A DNA stretch of 64,000 bases from Arhodomonas sp052060015 (GTDB lineage: Bacteria; Pseudomonadota; Gammaproteobacteria; Nitrococcales; Nitrococcaceae), in the NCBI RefSeq assembly GCF_052060015.1, contig NZ_JBPODZ010000011.1, positions 13,977 through 77,976 of the forward strand, in the 5' to 3' direction. The notes under the pieces were generated by a model, which had not been told where the DNA came from, made no database searches, and worked only from the letters and a program-made list of their open reading frames with translations. The translations under genes and the position numbers were made by a program. Of this stretch, positions 1 to 8,283 are shown piece by piece. The stretch's first letter is position 1, and each line of letters opens with the position of its first letter.

Positions 1-138
1 GGCGTGGCCGTCCTCGAGGGATCGGGTTGCCAGGCGCAGTCCCTGATCGAGGCCGCGGACAATGCCCTCTACCAGGCCAAGGCAGCCGGCCGGAACCGTG
101 TCCAGGTCGTGGGCTGCGGAGAGCAATCGGCGCGATGA
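1..138 (+). CDS. GGDEF-domain protein, C-terminal end (partial)
   Basis: The reading frame is open from the first base and ends at the TGA at 136-138, leaving the last 45 residues of a larger protein. The fragment contains an LIEAADNALYQAKAAGRNRV-type ending, which is the classic C-terminus of GGDEF (diguanylate cyclase) domains: the final helix with the 'AD.ALY.AK..GRN' signature. The signature and catalytic GGDEF residues lie upstream of the window, so activity (c-di-GMP synthesis or a degenerate sensory domain) cannot be judged. The stop codon overlaps the start of the next gene (ATGA), suggesting translational coupling with the exported protein downstream. Confidence 0.85.
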   Translation, partial: GVAVLEGSGCQAQSLIEAADNALYQAKAAGRNRVQVVGCGEQSAR

Positions 139-1148
139 ACCCGCCCACCCTGCGCCGATGGCGCTTCGTGGCGCTGTTCACCGCGCTCATGGCGCCGGGG
201 TTCGGCCCCGCCCTGGCCGAGCCCTTCCTCACGGGAACACCACCGGCCGAGCGCCACCGACTCGAGGCGCTGCGCGAGGGTTTCACCGCCGCCGGCGGTT
301 TCCAACGGGTGGACGCTGCGGCGCTCACCGAGGCGCTGTCCAGCGCGCTTGCCGACTCGGACTCCGTTTTTCCCGCCCATGCCCGGCTCGACCCCCTCAC
401 CAAGGCCGCCCTGACGATGGAGACACGGGAACCGGCCGCGCCCTTCGCCCGCTATCGCCTCCGCTACGGCCTGGCGATGGTGGTTGGCTCCCCCGCGGGC
501 AAACGCATCTCGGTCAGCCTGATCGAGGTGCAGCGTTTCAACCTGGGGACACGACGGCACCGGACGCTGATCCGCGAGCATGGCGAGAAGGCCGGCGATG
601 TCACGGCGTTCGCACCGGGCCCCCACCTGGCCTATCGCCTGATCACCCGTCCGCTGATGGGCCATCACGCCGCCATCGACGCCGTGGCCCGCCGCGTCAT
701 CCCTGACGCAGAGGCCCGGCGGATGCAGTGCCTGGGCCACCCCTGCCTGAGCAGCGCCGCCACCAACGGAACCCGCCGAGCATGGGGATCGCTGCGCCCC
801 GTCGACTTCGAGCCCCGCCGCACCCCGCCGGTCGCCGCCGTCGTGGAGGCCCTGCTCCGGCTCCACCGGGGCGCCCCGGAGGCCCAGGAAGACCCACGCT
901 GGCGGGAATTCGAGCCACGGGAGGCAGTGCCGCCGGGGGAACCGTTCGTGGAGATCGTCGTCGAGACGGGATTCCAGCAGGAGCCCGCGCTAGATGCGGT
1001 GCTTCGGGACCGCGATCTCATGGACCACAGCGTCCACACGATCTGGCGGCGCCTCCTCCACCTGCCCGCCGGCGCGGAGAGCTATCATGGGCTGGATGTG
1101 GTCTACCGCCGCGGGCCTTCGGAGGATGGGCACCCCCCACGGCATTAG
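135..1148 (+). CDS. Exported protein of unknown function coupled to a GGDEF gene
   Basis: This 337-residue protein is not one I recognise. The ATG at 135 overlaps the stop of the GGDEF gene in an ATGA junction and is followed directly by a Sec-type signal peptide (MNPPTLRRWRF, then a hydrophobic stretch ending in GPALAEP), so it is preferred over the upstream in-frame start at 27, which would run through the GGDEF gene. The mature part has no membrane segments and contains a Cys pair (MQCLGHPCLSS, near residues 200-208) that could form a disulfide in the periplasm. Coupling to a GGDEF protein suggests it shares an operon with c-di-GMP signalling, but that is inference only. Confidence 0.7.
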   Translation: MNPPTLRRWRFVALFTALMAPGFGPALAEPFLTGTPPAERHRLEALREGFTAAGGFQRVDAAALTEALSSALADSDSVFPAHARLDPLTKAALTMETREPAAPFARYRLRYGLAMVVGSPAGKRISVSLIEVQRFNLGTRRHRTLIREHGEKAGDVTAFAPGPHLAYRLITRPLMGHHAAIDAVARRVIPDAEARRMQCLGHPCLSSAATNGTRRAWGSLRPVDFEPRRTPPVAAVVEALLRLHRGAPEAQEDPRWREFEPREAVPPGEPFVEIVVETGFQQEPALDAVLRDRDLMDHSVHTIWRRLLHLPAGAESYHGLDVVYRRGPSEDGHPPRH

Positions 1149-1197
1149 CCCAAGGCAGGCGCATGCGACGGCGCACCCCGTATCGGCCATTGCTTTT

Positions 1198-1216
1198 TAT
1201 AGACGATCGGTCTATA
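1198..1216 (+). promoter_or_regulatory. Palindromic operator upstream of acuR
   Basis: A perfect inverted repeat, TATAGAC-GATCG-GTCTATA, lies 8 bases upstream of the acuR start codon. Its size and symmetry are as expected for a TetR-family dimer, and ATAGAC/GTCTAT half-sites are typical of AcuR-type regulators. It probably mediates autorepression and control of the acuR-acuI pair. Confidence 0.7.
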
Positions 1217-1224
1217 TTTTCCTC

Positions 1225-1857
1225 ATGACATCTCCAGCACCGAACCGCCGGCGCGGGCGTCCGCCCAAGTCGCCGCGGGCCGAGGATGACACGCGCGCCG
1301 CGCTGATCCGCAGCGGCACCGAGGTGCTCACCGAGCAGGGTTTCACGGCGTCCGGGATCGACGGGATCCTCAAGCGCGTCGGGGTCCCCAAGGGCTCCTT
1401 CTATTATTACTTCCCGAGCAAGAAGGCCTTCGGCCGCGCCGTGATGGAACACTACGGCGCCTATTTCGCCAACAAGCTGGATCGCCATCTGCTGAATCCC
1501 GAGCAACCGCCCCTCCGCCGTATCGAGGCCTTTGTCACCGATGCCAAAGAGGGCATGGCCCGTCACGACTTTCGACGGGGATGCCTGGTGGGGAACCTGG
1601 GCCAGGAGGTGTGCAGCCTGCCGGACGAGTATCGGCAGTGGCTGCAGGCCACCCTCGAGGATTGGCAGCGCCGCGTGGCGCGCTGCCTCGAAGAGGCGAA
1701 GGAACTCGGCGAGCTCCGCGGCGACGTCGATTGCGCCCGGCTTGCCGAGGCCTTCTGGATCGGCTGGGAGGGGGCGGTGATGCGGTCCAGGCTGGAGCGC
1801 AGCGTTCGGCCCATGGAGGTCTTCGTGCGCTCCTACCTGGAGGGGCTTCCTCGCTAG
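1225..1857 (+). CDS. acuR: TetR-family transcriptional regulator, AcuR-like (acrylate response)
   Basis: A 210-residue TetR/AcrR repressor. The N-terminal half has the TetR helix-turn-helix (GFTASGIDGILKRVGVPKGS followed by FYYYFPSKKAF, about residues 45-75). The C-terminal ligand domain carries HDFRRGCLVGNLGQE and AFWIGWEGA, which closely resemble the Rhodobacter AcuR acrylate sensor as I remember it. The start at 1225 is chosen because it directly precedes the basic RRRGRPPK leader and lies just after the palindromic operator; the open frame extends further upstream but through the preceding gene. The acuI gene follows 17 bases later on the same strand. In the known system acrylate or acryloyl-CoA relieves repression of acuI. 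The pairing here supports the same role. Confidence 0.85.
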   Translation: MTSPAPNRRRGRPPKSPRAEDDTRAALIRSGTEVLTEQGFTASGIDGILKRVGVPKGSFYYYFPSKKAFGRAVMEHYGAYFANKLDRHLLNPEQPPLRRIEAFVTDAKEGMARHDFRRGCLVGNLGQEVCSLPDEYRQWLQATLEDWQRRVARCLEEAKELGELRGDVDCARLAEAFWIGWEGAVMRSRLERSVRPMEVFVRSYLEGLPR

Positions 1858-1874
1858 CGTCAGAGAGGTGAGTG

Positions 1875-2855
1875 ATGTTTAAGGCGATATTGATCGAAAA
1901 GCCGGACGGTGAGCAGCGCGTCGGAGTCCAGACGCTGGATGAATCCCAGCTCCCGGAGGGCGCCGTGACCGTACGGGTGGAATACAGCACCCTGAACTAC
2001 AAGGATGCCCTCGCCATCACCGGCAAGGGGCCCGTTGTGCGGCAGTTTCCCATGGTGCCGGGCATTGACCTGGCGGGAACCGTGGAGACCTCGAGCTCCG
2101 ACGCGTACCAGCCGGGGGACAGCGTCCTGCTCAATGGCTGGGGTGTGGGGGAGAAGCACTGGGGCGGCCTCGCGGAGAAGGCCCGGCTGGACAGTGGCTG
2201 GCTGATTCCGCTGCCTGGCGCATTCAGCGCCCGCCAGACCATGGCCATCGGCACCGCCGGCTACACCGCCATGCTCTCGGTGATGGCGCTGGAGCGCCAC
2301 GGCGTGACCCCGGAGCAGGGCGATGTGCTGGTCACCGGCGCCAACGGCGGTGTCGGCAGCTACGCCATCGCGCTCCTCGCGCGGCTCGGATACCGGGTGA
2401 TCGCGGCGACCGGACGCACCCAGGAAGCGGACTACCTCCGGGGCCTGGGGGCACAGGAGATCATCGAGCGCAGCGAGCTCTCGGAGCCCGGGCGGCCCCT
2501 CGCCAAGGAGCGCTGGGCCGGCGCCGTGGACTCGGTGGGCAGCCACACGCTGGCGAACGTCCTAGCCTCGACGCAATATGGCGGCACGGTGGCGGCCTGC
2601 GGGCTGGCACAAGGCATGGACCTCCCCAGCAGCGTGGCCCCCTTCATCCTGCGCGGTGTGACGCTCGCCGGCATTGACAGCGTCATGCGGCCCCAATCGG
2701 ACCGCATCGAGGCATGGCGCCGGCTCGGCGAGCTGCTCGACCCGGAACAGCTCGACGCCATCACGCACACCATTGGCCTCGAGGAGGCCATCGACAAGGC
2801 CGGGGAGCTCCTCGAGGGCAAGGTCCGCGGGAGGATCGTCGTCCGCCTGCAGTGA
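1875..2855 (+). CDS. acuI: Acrylyl-CoA reductase (NADPH), AcuI/YhdH family
   Basis: A 326-residue medium-chain dehydrogenase/reductase without the zinc-binding cysteines, of the YhdH/AcuI type that reduces acryloyl-CoA to propionyl-CoA with NADPH. The family signatures are visible: YSTLNYKDALAITGKGPVV near residue 40, VPGIDLAGTV, the GIGTAGYTAMLSV-like segment, and the nucleotide-binding VTGANGGVGSYAIALLA near residue 155. It ends with the usual GKVRGRIVV motif. The ATG at 1875 follows an AGAGGTGA ribosome-binding sequence; an in-frame GTG sits one codon upstream. It forms a two-gene unit with acuR and probably detoxifies acrylate derived from DMSP or other sources. Confidence 0.88.
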   Translation: MFKAILIEKPDGEQRVGVQTLDESQLPEGAVTVRVEYSTLNYKDALAITGKGPVVRQFPMVPGIDLAGTVETSSSDAYQPGDSVLLNGWGVGEKHWGGLAEKARLDSGWLIPLPGAFSARQTMAIGTAGYTAMLSVMALERHGVTPEQGDVLVTGANGGVGSYAIALLARLGYRVIAATGRTQEADYLRGLGAQEIIERSELSEPGRPLAKERWAGAVDSVGSHTLANVLASTQYGGTVAACGLAQGMDLPSSVAPFILRGVTLAGIDSVMRPQSDRIEAWRRLGELLDPEQLDAITHTIGLEEAIDKAGELLEGKVRGRIVVRLQ

Positions 2856-2871
2856 CCCCACCGCCCCCGGA

Positions 2872-4809
2872 TCACGGCCGCGGCAAGTCCGCGGCCTCGA
2901 GGTGACAACGCACACCGTGGCCGGGATGGGGCGTGCGCAGCGGTGGCGCCTCCTTGCGACAGACGTCCATGACGTAGGGGCAACGGGTGTGGAAGGGGCA
3001 TCCGGCGGGCCGTTCCGCCGGACCCGGATTGGTGCCGGCGAGCCGCGGGCGCACCGGCCGTTCCCGGCCCCGGGGCACGGCGGCCACCAGCGCCTCGGTA
3101 TAGGGATGGCACGGGCCGGCGAGGACCGCCTCCGCCGGTCCCTCCTCCACGATCCCGCCCAGATACATCACCGCCACCCGATTGGCCAGCTGGCGGACCA
3201 CCGCCAGGTCATGGGTGATGAACAGATACCCGACCCCCTGGCGGTCGCGCAGGCCGCGCAGCAGCTCCAGGATGGCCGCCTGCACGGACACGTCCAGCGC
3301 CGAGGTGGGCTCGTCCAGGATCACGGCGTCCGGGGTACCGGCAAAGGCCCGTGCGATGGCCACCCGCTGGCGCTGGCCGCCGGACAGCCGGCCGCCGCGG
3401 CGCCGGGCGAGCCCCGGATCCAGGGCCGCGGCCTCCATCAGCCCCGGCAGTCGCTCCCGCGCCTCGCGACGACCGACCCGGGCGAGCTTGCGGATGGCCC
3501 GGCGGAGGACGAAGCCGATGCGGTGGCTGGGGTTGAGGGTGCCGTCCGGTGATTGGAAGACCATCTGCAGCGGCTGCGGCGTGCGCCCGCCGCGGCCCTG
3601 ACGCGTTAGCCGTCCGGCGGATGGACGGGCGAGACCGGTGAGCACACGCGCCAGTGACGTCTTGCCGCTGCCCGACTCCCCCACCAGGGCCAGGGTCTCG
3701 CCCCGGCGCAGGGTAAGGTCCACGTCCCGGAGGATCGGGACACCACCCAGGGTCAGGTGGATGCCGGCGGCCTCCAGCACCACCTCGCCGGCACCCTCGC
3801 CGGCGCTGGCCTCGGTGCGCGCGCCGGCCAGGGGGTCCGGCGTCGCCCCCGGGTAGAGGCAGCGGCTGACGCGGCCCGCGGACACCGCCGCCAGCGGTGG
3901 GCGCTCACGGTGGCAGCGCTCGCCGGCCACCGGACAGCGCGGCGCGAACACGCAGCCGCCGGGACGCTGCCCCGGCTCCGGCGGGGCGCCGGGGATGGGC
4001 GCGAGCCGTCGCGCATGGTCGTCGAAGTCCGGAATACAGGCCACCAGCCCCGCGGTGTAGGGGTGGCGCGGATCGCGAAACAGCGCCTCGGCATCGCCCT
4101 GCTCCACCAGCTCACCGGCGTACATTACCCCCACCCGGTCACAGACCGAGCGCACCACCCCCAGGTTGTGGCTGATGAACAGCAGCGCCACATCCATCTG
4201 GGCGCGCAGGGACTCGAACAGGGCGAGGATCTCGGCCTGGACCGTGGTATCCAGGGCGGTGGTGGGCTCGTCGAGCACCAACAGGTCCGGATCACCGGCC
4301 AGGCCCATGGCGATGACCGCGCGCTGCTGCATGCCCCCGGAGAGCTGGTAGGGGTAGAGCCGGCAGACCCGGGCGCCGTCGGGGATCTGCACCCGCTCGA
4401 GCATCCCCGCCGCCGCCCGCCAGGCCTCCGTGTTGGGCATGCCACGGTGGAGGCGATAGACCTCGGCGATCTGTTCGCCCACCGTTAGGGAGGGATTCAG
4501 CGCCGCCCCCGGGCTCTGGTAGACGGCCGCCACAGTACCGCCACGGAGCCGGCGCAACCCCTCCGCGTCCAGACCGGCGATGTCCGAACCGGCGAGGCGG
4601 ATACGCCCGGCGCTGACCCGGGCATTGCTGGGCAGATAGCCCATCGCGGCCATGGCCACCGTGGACTTCCCGCAGCCGGACTCCCCCACCAGTCCATAGG
4701 CCTCTCCGGGCGCGATGGCGAGGCTCACCTCCGAGACCGCGTCCTGCCAATCCCCGCCACTGCGGTAGGCGATGGACAGCCCCTCCAGGGCCAGGATGGG
4801 CCCGCTCAC
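2872..4809 (-). CDS. Peptide-type ABC transporter, fused double ATP-binding subunit
   Basis: A 645-residue protein with two complete nucleotide-binding domains of the DppD and DppF type in tandem, an arrangement also seen in YejF and GsiA. The first domain has Walker A GESGCGKST (residues 42-50), an LSGGMQQR signature and the LLVLDEPTTALD Walker B. The second has Walker A GESGSGKTS (near 380), LSGGQRQR and VILDEPTSALD. Each half ends in the oligopeptide-transporter C-terminal extension with Cys-rich motifs (CVFAPRCP and CPFHTRCP). The GTG start at 4809 overlaps the permease stop in a GTGA junction; the longer open frame upstream only shadows the permease gene. It energises the importer encoded by the three preceding genes. 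Confidence 0.9.
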   Translation of the reverse strand: MSGPILALEGLSIAYRSGGDWQDAVSEVSLAIAPGEAYGLVGESGCGKSTVAMAAMGYLPSNARVSAGRIRLAGSDIAGLDAEGLRRLRGGTVAAVYQSPGAALNPSLTVGEQIAEVYRLHRGMPNTEAWRAAAGMLERVQIPDGARVCRLYPYQLSGGMQQRAVIAMGLAGDPDLLVLDEPTTALDTTVQAEILALFESLRAQMDVALLFISHNLGVVRSVCDRVGVMYAGELVEQGDAEALFRDPRHPYTAGLVACIPDFDDHARRLAPIPGAPPEPGQRPGGCVFAPRCPVAGERCHRERPPLAAVSAGRVSRCLYPGATPDPLAGARTEASAGEGAGEVVLEAAGIHLTLGGVPILRDVDLTLRRGETLALVGESGSGKTSLARVLTGLARPSAGRLTRQGRGGRTPQPLQMVFQSPDGTLNPSHRIGFVLRRAIRKLARVGRREARERLPGLMEAAALDPGLARRRGGRLSGGQRQRVAIARAFAGTPDAVILDEPTSALDVSVQAAILELLRGLRDRQGVGYLFITHDLAVVRQLANRVAVMYLGGIVEEGPAEAVLAGPCHPYTEALVAAVPRGRERPVRPRLAGTNPGPAERPAGCPFHTRCPYVMDVCRKEAPPLRTPHPGHGVRCHLEAADLPRP

Positions 4810-5627
4810 CGTTCCTCCAGCTCGCGCAGGCCGTCGGCCATGAGCGAAAACCCGATGACGACGAAGGCGATGGCGCCTGCGGGGAACAGCACCGTCCACG
4901 GCGCGGAGGTCAGCAAGGCCCGGTTCTCCGCCACCATCAGCCCCCAGTCCGGGGCCGGCGGCTGGACCCCCAGACCGAGGAAGCCGAGGGTCGCCGAGGT
5001 GAACACGGCATAGCCCAGCCGGATGGTGCCCTCCACCACCAGCGGGCCGCGGACGTTGGGCAGCACCTCCACGGCGAGGACATAGAGCGGGCCTTCCCCG
5101 CGGATCCGCGCGGCCTGGACGTACTCCCGGCGCACCTCCACCAGGGCGGCGGCCCGGGCGGTGCGGGCGATCAGCGGCGCGAACACCAGCCCGATGACCA
5201 GGACCACGTTCCAGGTGGAGCCACCGAGCATGGTCAGTGCGAGCAACGCCAGGACCACGATGGGAAAGGCCATCACCGCGTCCAGCAGCCGCATGATGGC
5301 CTCGTCCACCCAGCGGCCCGAGTAGGCAGCGATCAGGCCGATGGCCGCCCCCAAAGCCAGGCCGATGAGGGTGGCCGCGGGGGCGATGAGCAGCACGTAG
5401 CGCCCGCCGTGGAGGACCCGGGAGAGCACGTCCCGGCCGTACTCGTCGGTACCGAACCAGTGGGCCAGTGACGGCGCCTGGCTGAGCGCGCCATAGTCGC
5501 TCTCCGTGGGGCCGTATGGGGCCAGCCACGGCGCCGCCAACGCGGTGACCAGCCAGGCCAGCACCATGACCGCCCCCACGGCGAGGGCGGGCGAGCGGCG
5601 CAGGCGTTCAGCGCCCGGAAAGGGCAT
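4806..5627 (-). CDS. Peptide-type ABC transporter permease, DppC-like
   Basis: A 273-residue inner-membrane permease of the DppC/OppC/NikC class. It begins with the short N-terminal membrane segment typical of this subunit (AVGAVMVLAWLVTALAAPWLAPYGP), followed by the HWFGTDEYGRDVLSRVLHGGR motif diagnostic of DppC proteins, several hydrophobic helices, and an EAA-loop (RTARAAALVEVRREYVQAAR) that contacts the ATPase. It overlaps both neighbours: 20 bases with the DppB-like gene and 4 with the ATPase gene, so the importer subunits are translationally coupled. The substrate is not visible in the sequence; peptides, nickel complexes or glutathione are all possible for this family. Confidence 0.9.
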   Translation of the reverse strand: MPFPGAERLRRSPALAVGAVMVLAWLVTALAAPWLAPYGPTESDYGALSQAPSLAHWFGTDEYGRDVLSRVLHGGRYVLLIAPAATLIGLALGAAIGLIAAYSGRWVDEAIMRLLDAVMAFPIVVLALLALTMLGGSTWNVVLVIGLVFAPLIARTARAAALVEVRREYVQAARIRGEGPLYVLAVEVLPNVRGPLVVEGTIRLGYAVFTSATLGFLGLGVQPPAPDWGLMVAENRALLTSAPWTVLFPAGAIAFVVIGFSLMADGLRELEER

Positions 5628-6564
5628 GCCGTACCCGCGGGTTGAGCCAGGCGTAGATCACGTCGGCGGTGAGGTTGGCCAGGCCGAAGATGGCGGTGAT
5701 GAGCAGGGCGCAGCCGGCGAGCAGGGGGATGTCCTTGTTGGAGGCGGCGTATTCCATGAGGCTGCCGATGCCCGGGTAGCGGAACAGCGTCTCCACCACC
5801 ACCAGGCCACCGACCAGCCAGCCGAGCTGGGCGCCGATGACGGTGATGGTGGGCAACAGGGCGTTACGGAGCACGTGATGCCGGATCACCCGCCCGCGGG
5901 GCAGGCCCTTGAGCACCGCCGTGCGGGTATAGTCGGCCTCCAGCTCGCCGATCATCCCCGAGCGGACCATGCGGAAGAGATAGGCGAACAGCAGCAGCAC
6001 CAGCGAGAGCGCGGGCATCAACAGGTGGCGGAGCCATTCCAGCAGGCCCGCCCCCTCGTCGGGCAGGGCCTGCACCGGCAGCCAGCCCAGGCCCACCCCC
6101 AGGCCGACGATGAGGAACACCCCCGTGACGAACTCGGGCATAGCGCCGAAGGCCAGCCCCACCACCGAGGCGACACGATCGAAGGGGCCGCCGGCGCGCT
6201 GGCCGGCGCGGACACCGGCGGCGATGGCCACCGGCACCAGCAGCACCAGCGCGTAGCCGGCGAGCAGCAGCGAACGGCCGAGGCGCTCCAGGGCCAACGG
6301 CAGCACCGCCGTGTCCAGGGTCAGAGAGCGCCCCCAGTCCCCGGTGAGCACGCCGCCCAGCCACTCTAGGTAGCGCACCGGCGCCGGCCGGTCGAGGCCG
6401 AGCTGGCGGTTGAGCTCGGCGACCGCGGCATCGCCGGCGAAGGGGCCGAGGACGATGCGACCCACATCGCCGGGCATCACCGAGGTCATCAGGAAGATCA
6501 GCAGCGAGGCCACCAGCAGGGTGGCCCCGAGCAGCGCCAGCCGGCGGAGCAGGAAACGGGTCAT
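5608..6564 (-). CDS. Peptide-type ABC transporter permease, DppB-like
   Basis: A 318-residue permease of the DppB/OppB class. The N-terminus (TRFLLRRLALLGATLLVASLLIFLM) is the first transmembrane helix, followed by the PGD motif and the periplasmic GLDRPAPVRYLEWLGGVLTGDWG segment that is typical of this family. The EAA-type loop, YTRTAVLKGLPRGRVIRHHVLRN-like, lies near residue 210, and five to six membrane helices are apparent in total. It pairs with the DppC-like subunit to form the membrane channel and follows the solute-binding protein gene after only 20 bases. Confidence 0.9.
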   Translation of the reverse strand: MTRFLLRRLALLGATLLVASLLIFLMTSVMPGDVGRIVLGPFAGDAAVAELNRQLGLDRPAPVRYLEWLGGVLTGDWGRSLTLDTAVLPLALERLGRSLLLAGYALVLLVPVAIAAGVRAGQRAGGPFDRVASVVGLAFGAMPEFVTGVFLIVGLGVGLGWLPVQALPDEGAGLLEWLRHLLMPALSLVLLLFAYLFRMVRSGMIGELEADYTRTAVLKGLPRGRVIRHHVLRNALLPTITVIGAQLGWLVGGLVVVETLFRYPGIGSLMEYAASNKDIPLLAGCALLITAIFGLANLTADVIYAWLNPRVRHALSGR

Positions 6565-6584
6565 CGCGGCCCGTTACCGTACGC

Positions 6585-8153
6585 TCATCCCGCCAGCCAG
6601 GCGTCGCGCAGATCCAGGTAATTGGACATGTGCGCGCGCACCCCGCGCACCCGGCTGCGTACCGGGCGCAGGGCGTTGGGGAAATAGGTAATCACCGCCG
6701 GCACCTCGTCATGCAGGATCCCCGCGATCTCGGTGGCCAGCTCGCTGCGTCGCCCGTCGTCGGTGGTGGCCTCGAGCTCGTCGAGCAGCGCATCGAACTC
6801 CGCGTTCTTCCAGTGCGGGGCGTTCCACTCGGCATCGCTGCGGAACGCCGAGGCGAGGATCTGGCCGACGGTGGGGCGCGCCGTCCAGTCGGTCAACCCC
6901 ATGGGGACCTCGGTCCAGTGCTCGTAGTAGACGTTGAGCGGCTCCACGTTGATGCTCACCCGGATCCCCACCGGTTCGAGCATCTGCTGGGCGAGCACGG
7001 CGTATTGGGGCAGCTCGACGAAGCGGCCGGTGTAGAGGTCGATCTCGAAGCCGTCGGGATAACCCGCCTCGGCGAGCAGGCGTTTCGCCTCGGCGACATC
7101 GCGCTCCCGCTGGGGCAGGTCCACCGCCTCCGGGTAGATGGGGGCGACGGGGTGGTCGTTGCCCAGCTCCGCGCGGCCGCCGAGCAGGGTCTCGACCATG
7201 GTGGGCCGGTCCATGGCCAGGGCCACAGCGCGCCGGACCCGCACGTCATCGAAGGGCGGCTGGTCGGTGCGCATGGTCAGCTGCCGGGTCATCGCCGAGG
7301 CCGCGGTGAGGACCTCCACGCCGTCGGCCTCGAACAGCGGCTTGGCATCCACCGGGCCGGCGAGGAGCATCATGTCCACTTCGTCGCCGCGCAGGGCGAG
7401 GATCTGCGGCTGGGTGGAGCCGTAGATGTCGCACTCCAGCCGGTCCACGTAGGGACGTGGGGCGTCCCAGTACTCCGGGTTGCGCTCGAAGGTCGCGGAC
7501 TCCTGGGGCTTGTAGTCCACCAGCCGGAATGGCCCGGTACCCACCGGATTGGCGGCGAAGTCGCCATCGAAATCCGCCGGCAGGATGATGGCATTGTAGG
7601 TTTGGGTGTAGTAGGGGAAACGCCCGACCGCTTGCTCCAGCTCGAAGACCACCCGGTAGTCGCCGTCGGCGGAGACGCCTTCCGGCTTCAGGAACGGCAG
7701 CTGGGACGCCGCCGCGGTAGGATTTTCCGGGTCCACCAGGCGGCGGAAGGAGGCGACCACATCGGCGCTGGTCATCTCCCGGCCGTCGTGGAAGCGCACG
7801 CCCTGGCGAAGCTCGAAGACCCAGCGGCGGCCGCCGTCCTGGGCCTGCCAGTCGGTGGCGAGTACCGGCCGCAGGGAGAGGTCATCCTCGGCCCAGACCA
7901 GGTATTCCCCCACCTGCTGGATGACGGCGATCCCGCCACCGCTGGAGACGCGCAGGGGATCGATGGTCTTCACCGAGGGCAGCGCCACCCGCAGGGTGCC
8001 ACCGCGTTGCGGCTCACCGGAGGCGGCACGGAGGGCGCCGGGCCAAAACCCCATGGTGCCGGCGCCGATACCGGCGATGCCCAGCGCCTGCAGGATGCGG
8101 CGGCGGCGCTGGTCGATATGCTTGCGGTCCCGGTCGTCGGTAGATTCCGTCAC
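6585..8153 (-). CDS. Extracellular solute-binding protein, family 5 (peptide/nickel type)
   Basis: A 522-residue periplasmic binding protein of the SBP_bac_5 family (DppA/OppA/NikA-like) and the first gene of the importer operon. Family features include GGTLRVALPSVKTIDPLR at the start of the mature protein, the FHDGREMTSADVVASFRRL segment, and DVRVRRAVALAMDR. The N-terminus is DQRRRRILQALGIAGIGAG, an arginine-rich region before a hydrophobic stretch that resembles a twin-arginine (Tat) signal, so export may be Tat-dependent. The GTG at 8153 is the closest start before this signal; the open frame extends further upstream without a plausible leader. The gene diverges from exonuclease III across a 130-base gap likely to contain both promoters. 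Confidence 0.88.
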   Translation of the reverse strand: MTESTDDRDRKHIDQRRRRILQALGIAGIGAGTMGFWPGALRAASGEPQRGGTLRVALPSVKTIDPLRVSSGGGIAVIQQVGEYLVWAEDDLSLRPVLATDWQAQDGGRRWVFELRQGVRFHDGREMTSADVVASFRRLVDPENPTAAASQLPFLKPEGVSADGDYRVVFELEQAVGRFPYYTQTYNAIILPADFDGDFAANPVGTGPFRLVDYKPQESATFERNPEYWDAPRPYVDRLECDIYGSTQPQILALRGDEVDMMLLAGPVDAKPLFEADGVEVLTAASAMTRQLTMRTDQPPFDDVRVRRAVALAMDRPTMVETLLGGRAELGNDHPVAPIYPEAVDLPQRERDVAEAKRLLAEAGYPDGFEIDLYTGRFVELPQYAVLAQQMLEPVGIRVSINVEPLNVYYEHWTEVPMGLTDWTARPTVGQILASAFRSDAEWNAPHWKNAEFDALLDELEATTDDGRRSELATEIAGILHDEVPAVITYFPNALRPVRSRVRGVRAHMSNYLDLRDAWLAG

Positions 8154-8283
8154 GGCATGCCTCCCGTGCTGTGCTGGCCTTCGTCGGAGGGTAGCGGATC
8201 GGCGTGGCGGTTTCATCCGCGCCCCGTGGCCGGTAAGCTTTCCGCCGCCCGACACCGGGAAGCCAGTACGCCGGATCCGCCCC

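Noticed and set aside
4810..5529. Upstream extension of the double ATPase
   Set aside because: The extension overlaps the permease gene and is Arg/Gly-rich without similarity; the GTG at 4809 is the proper start.
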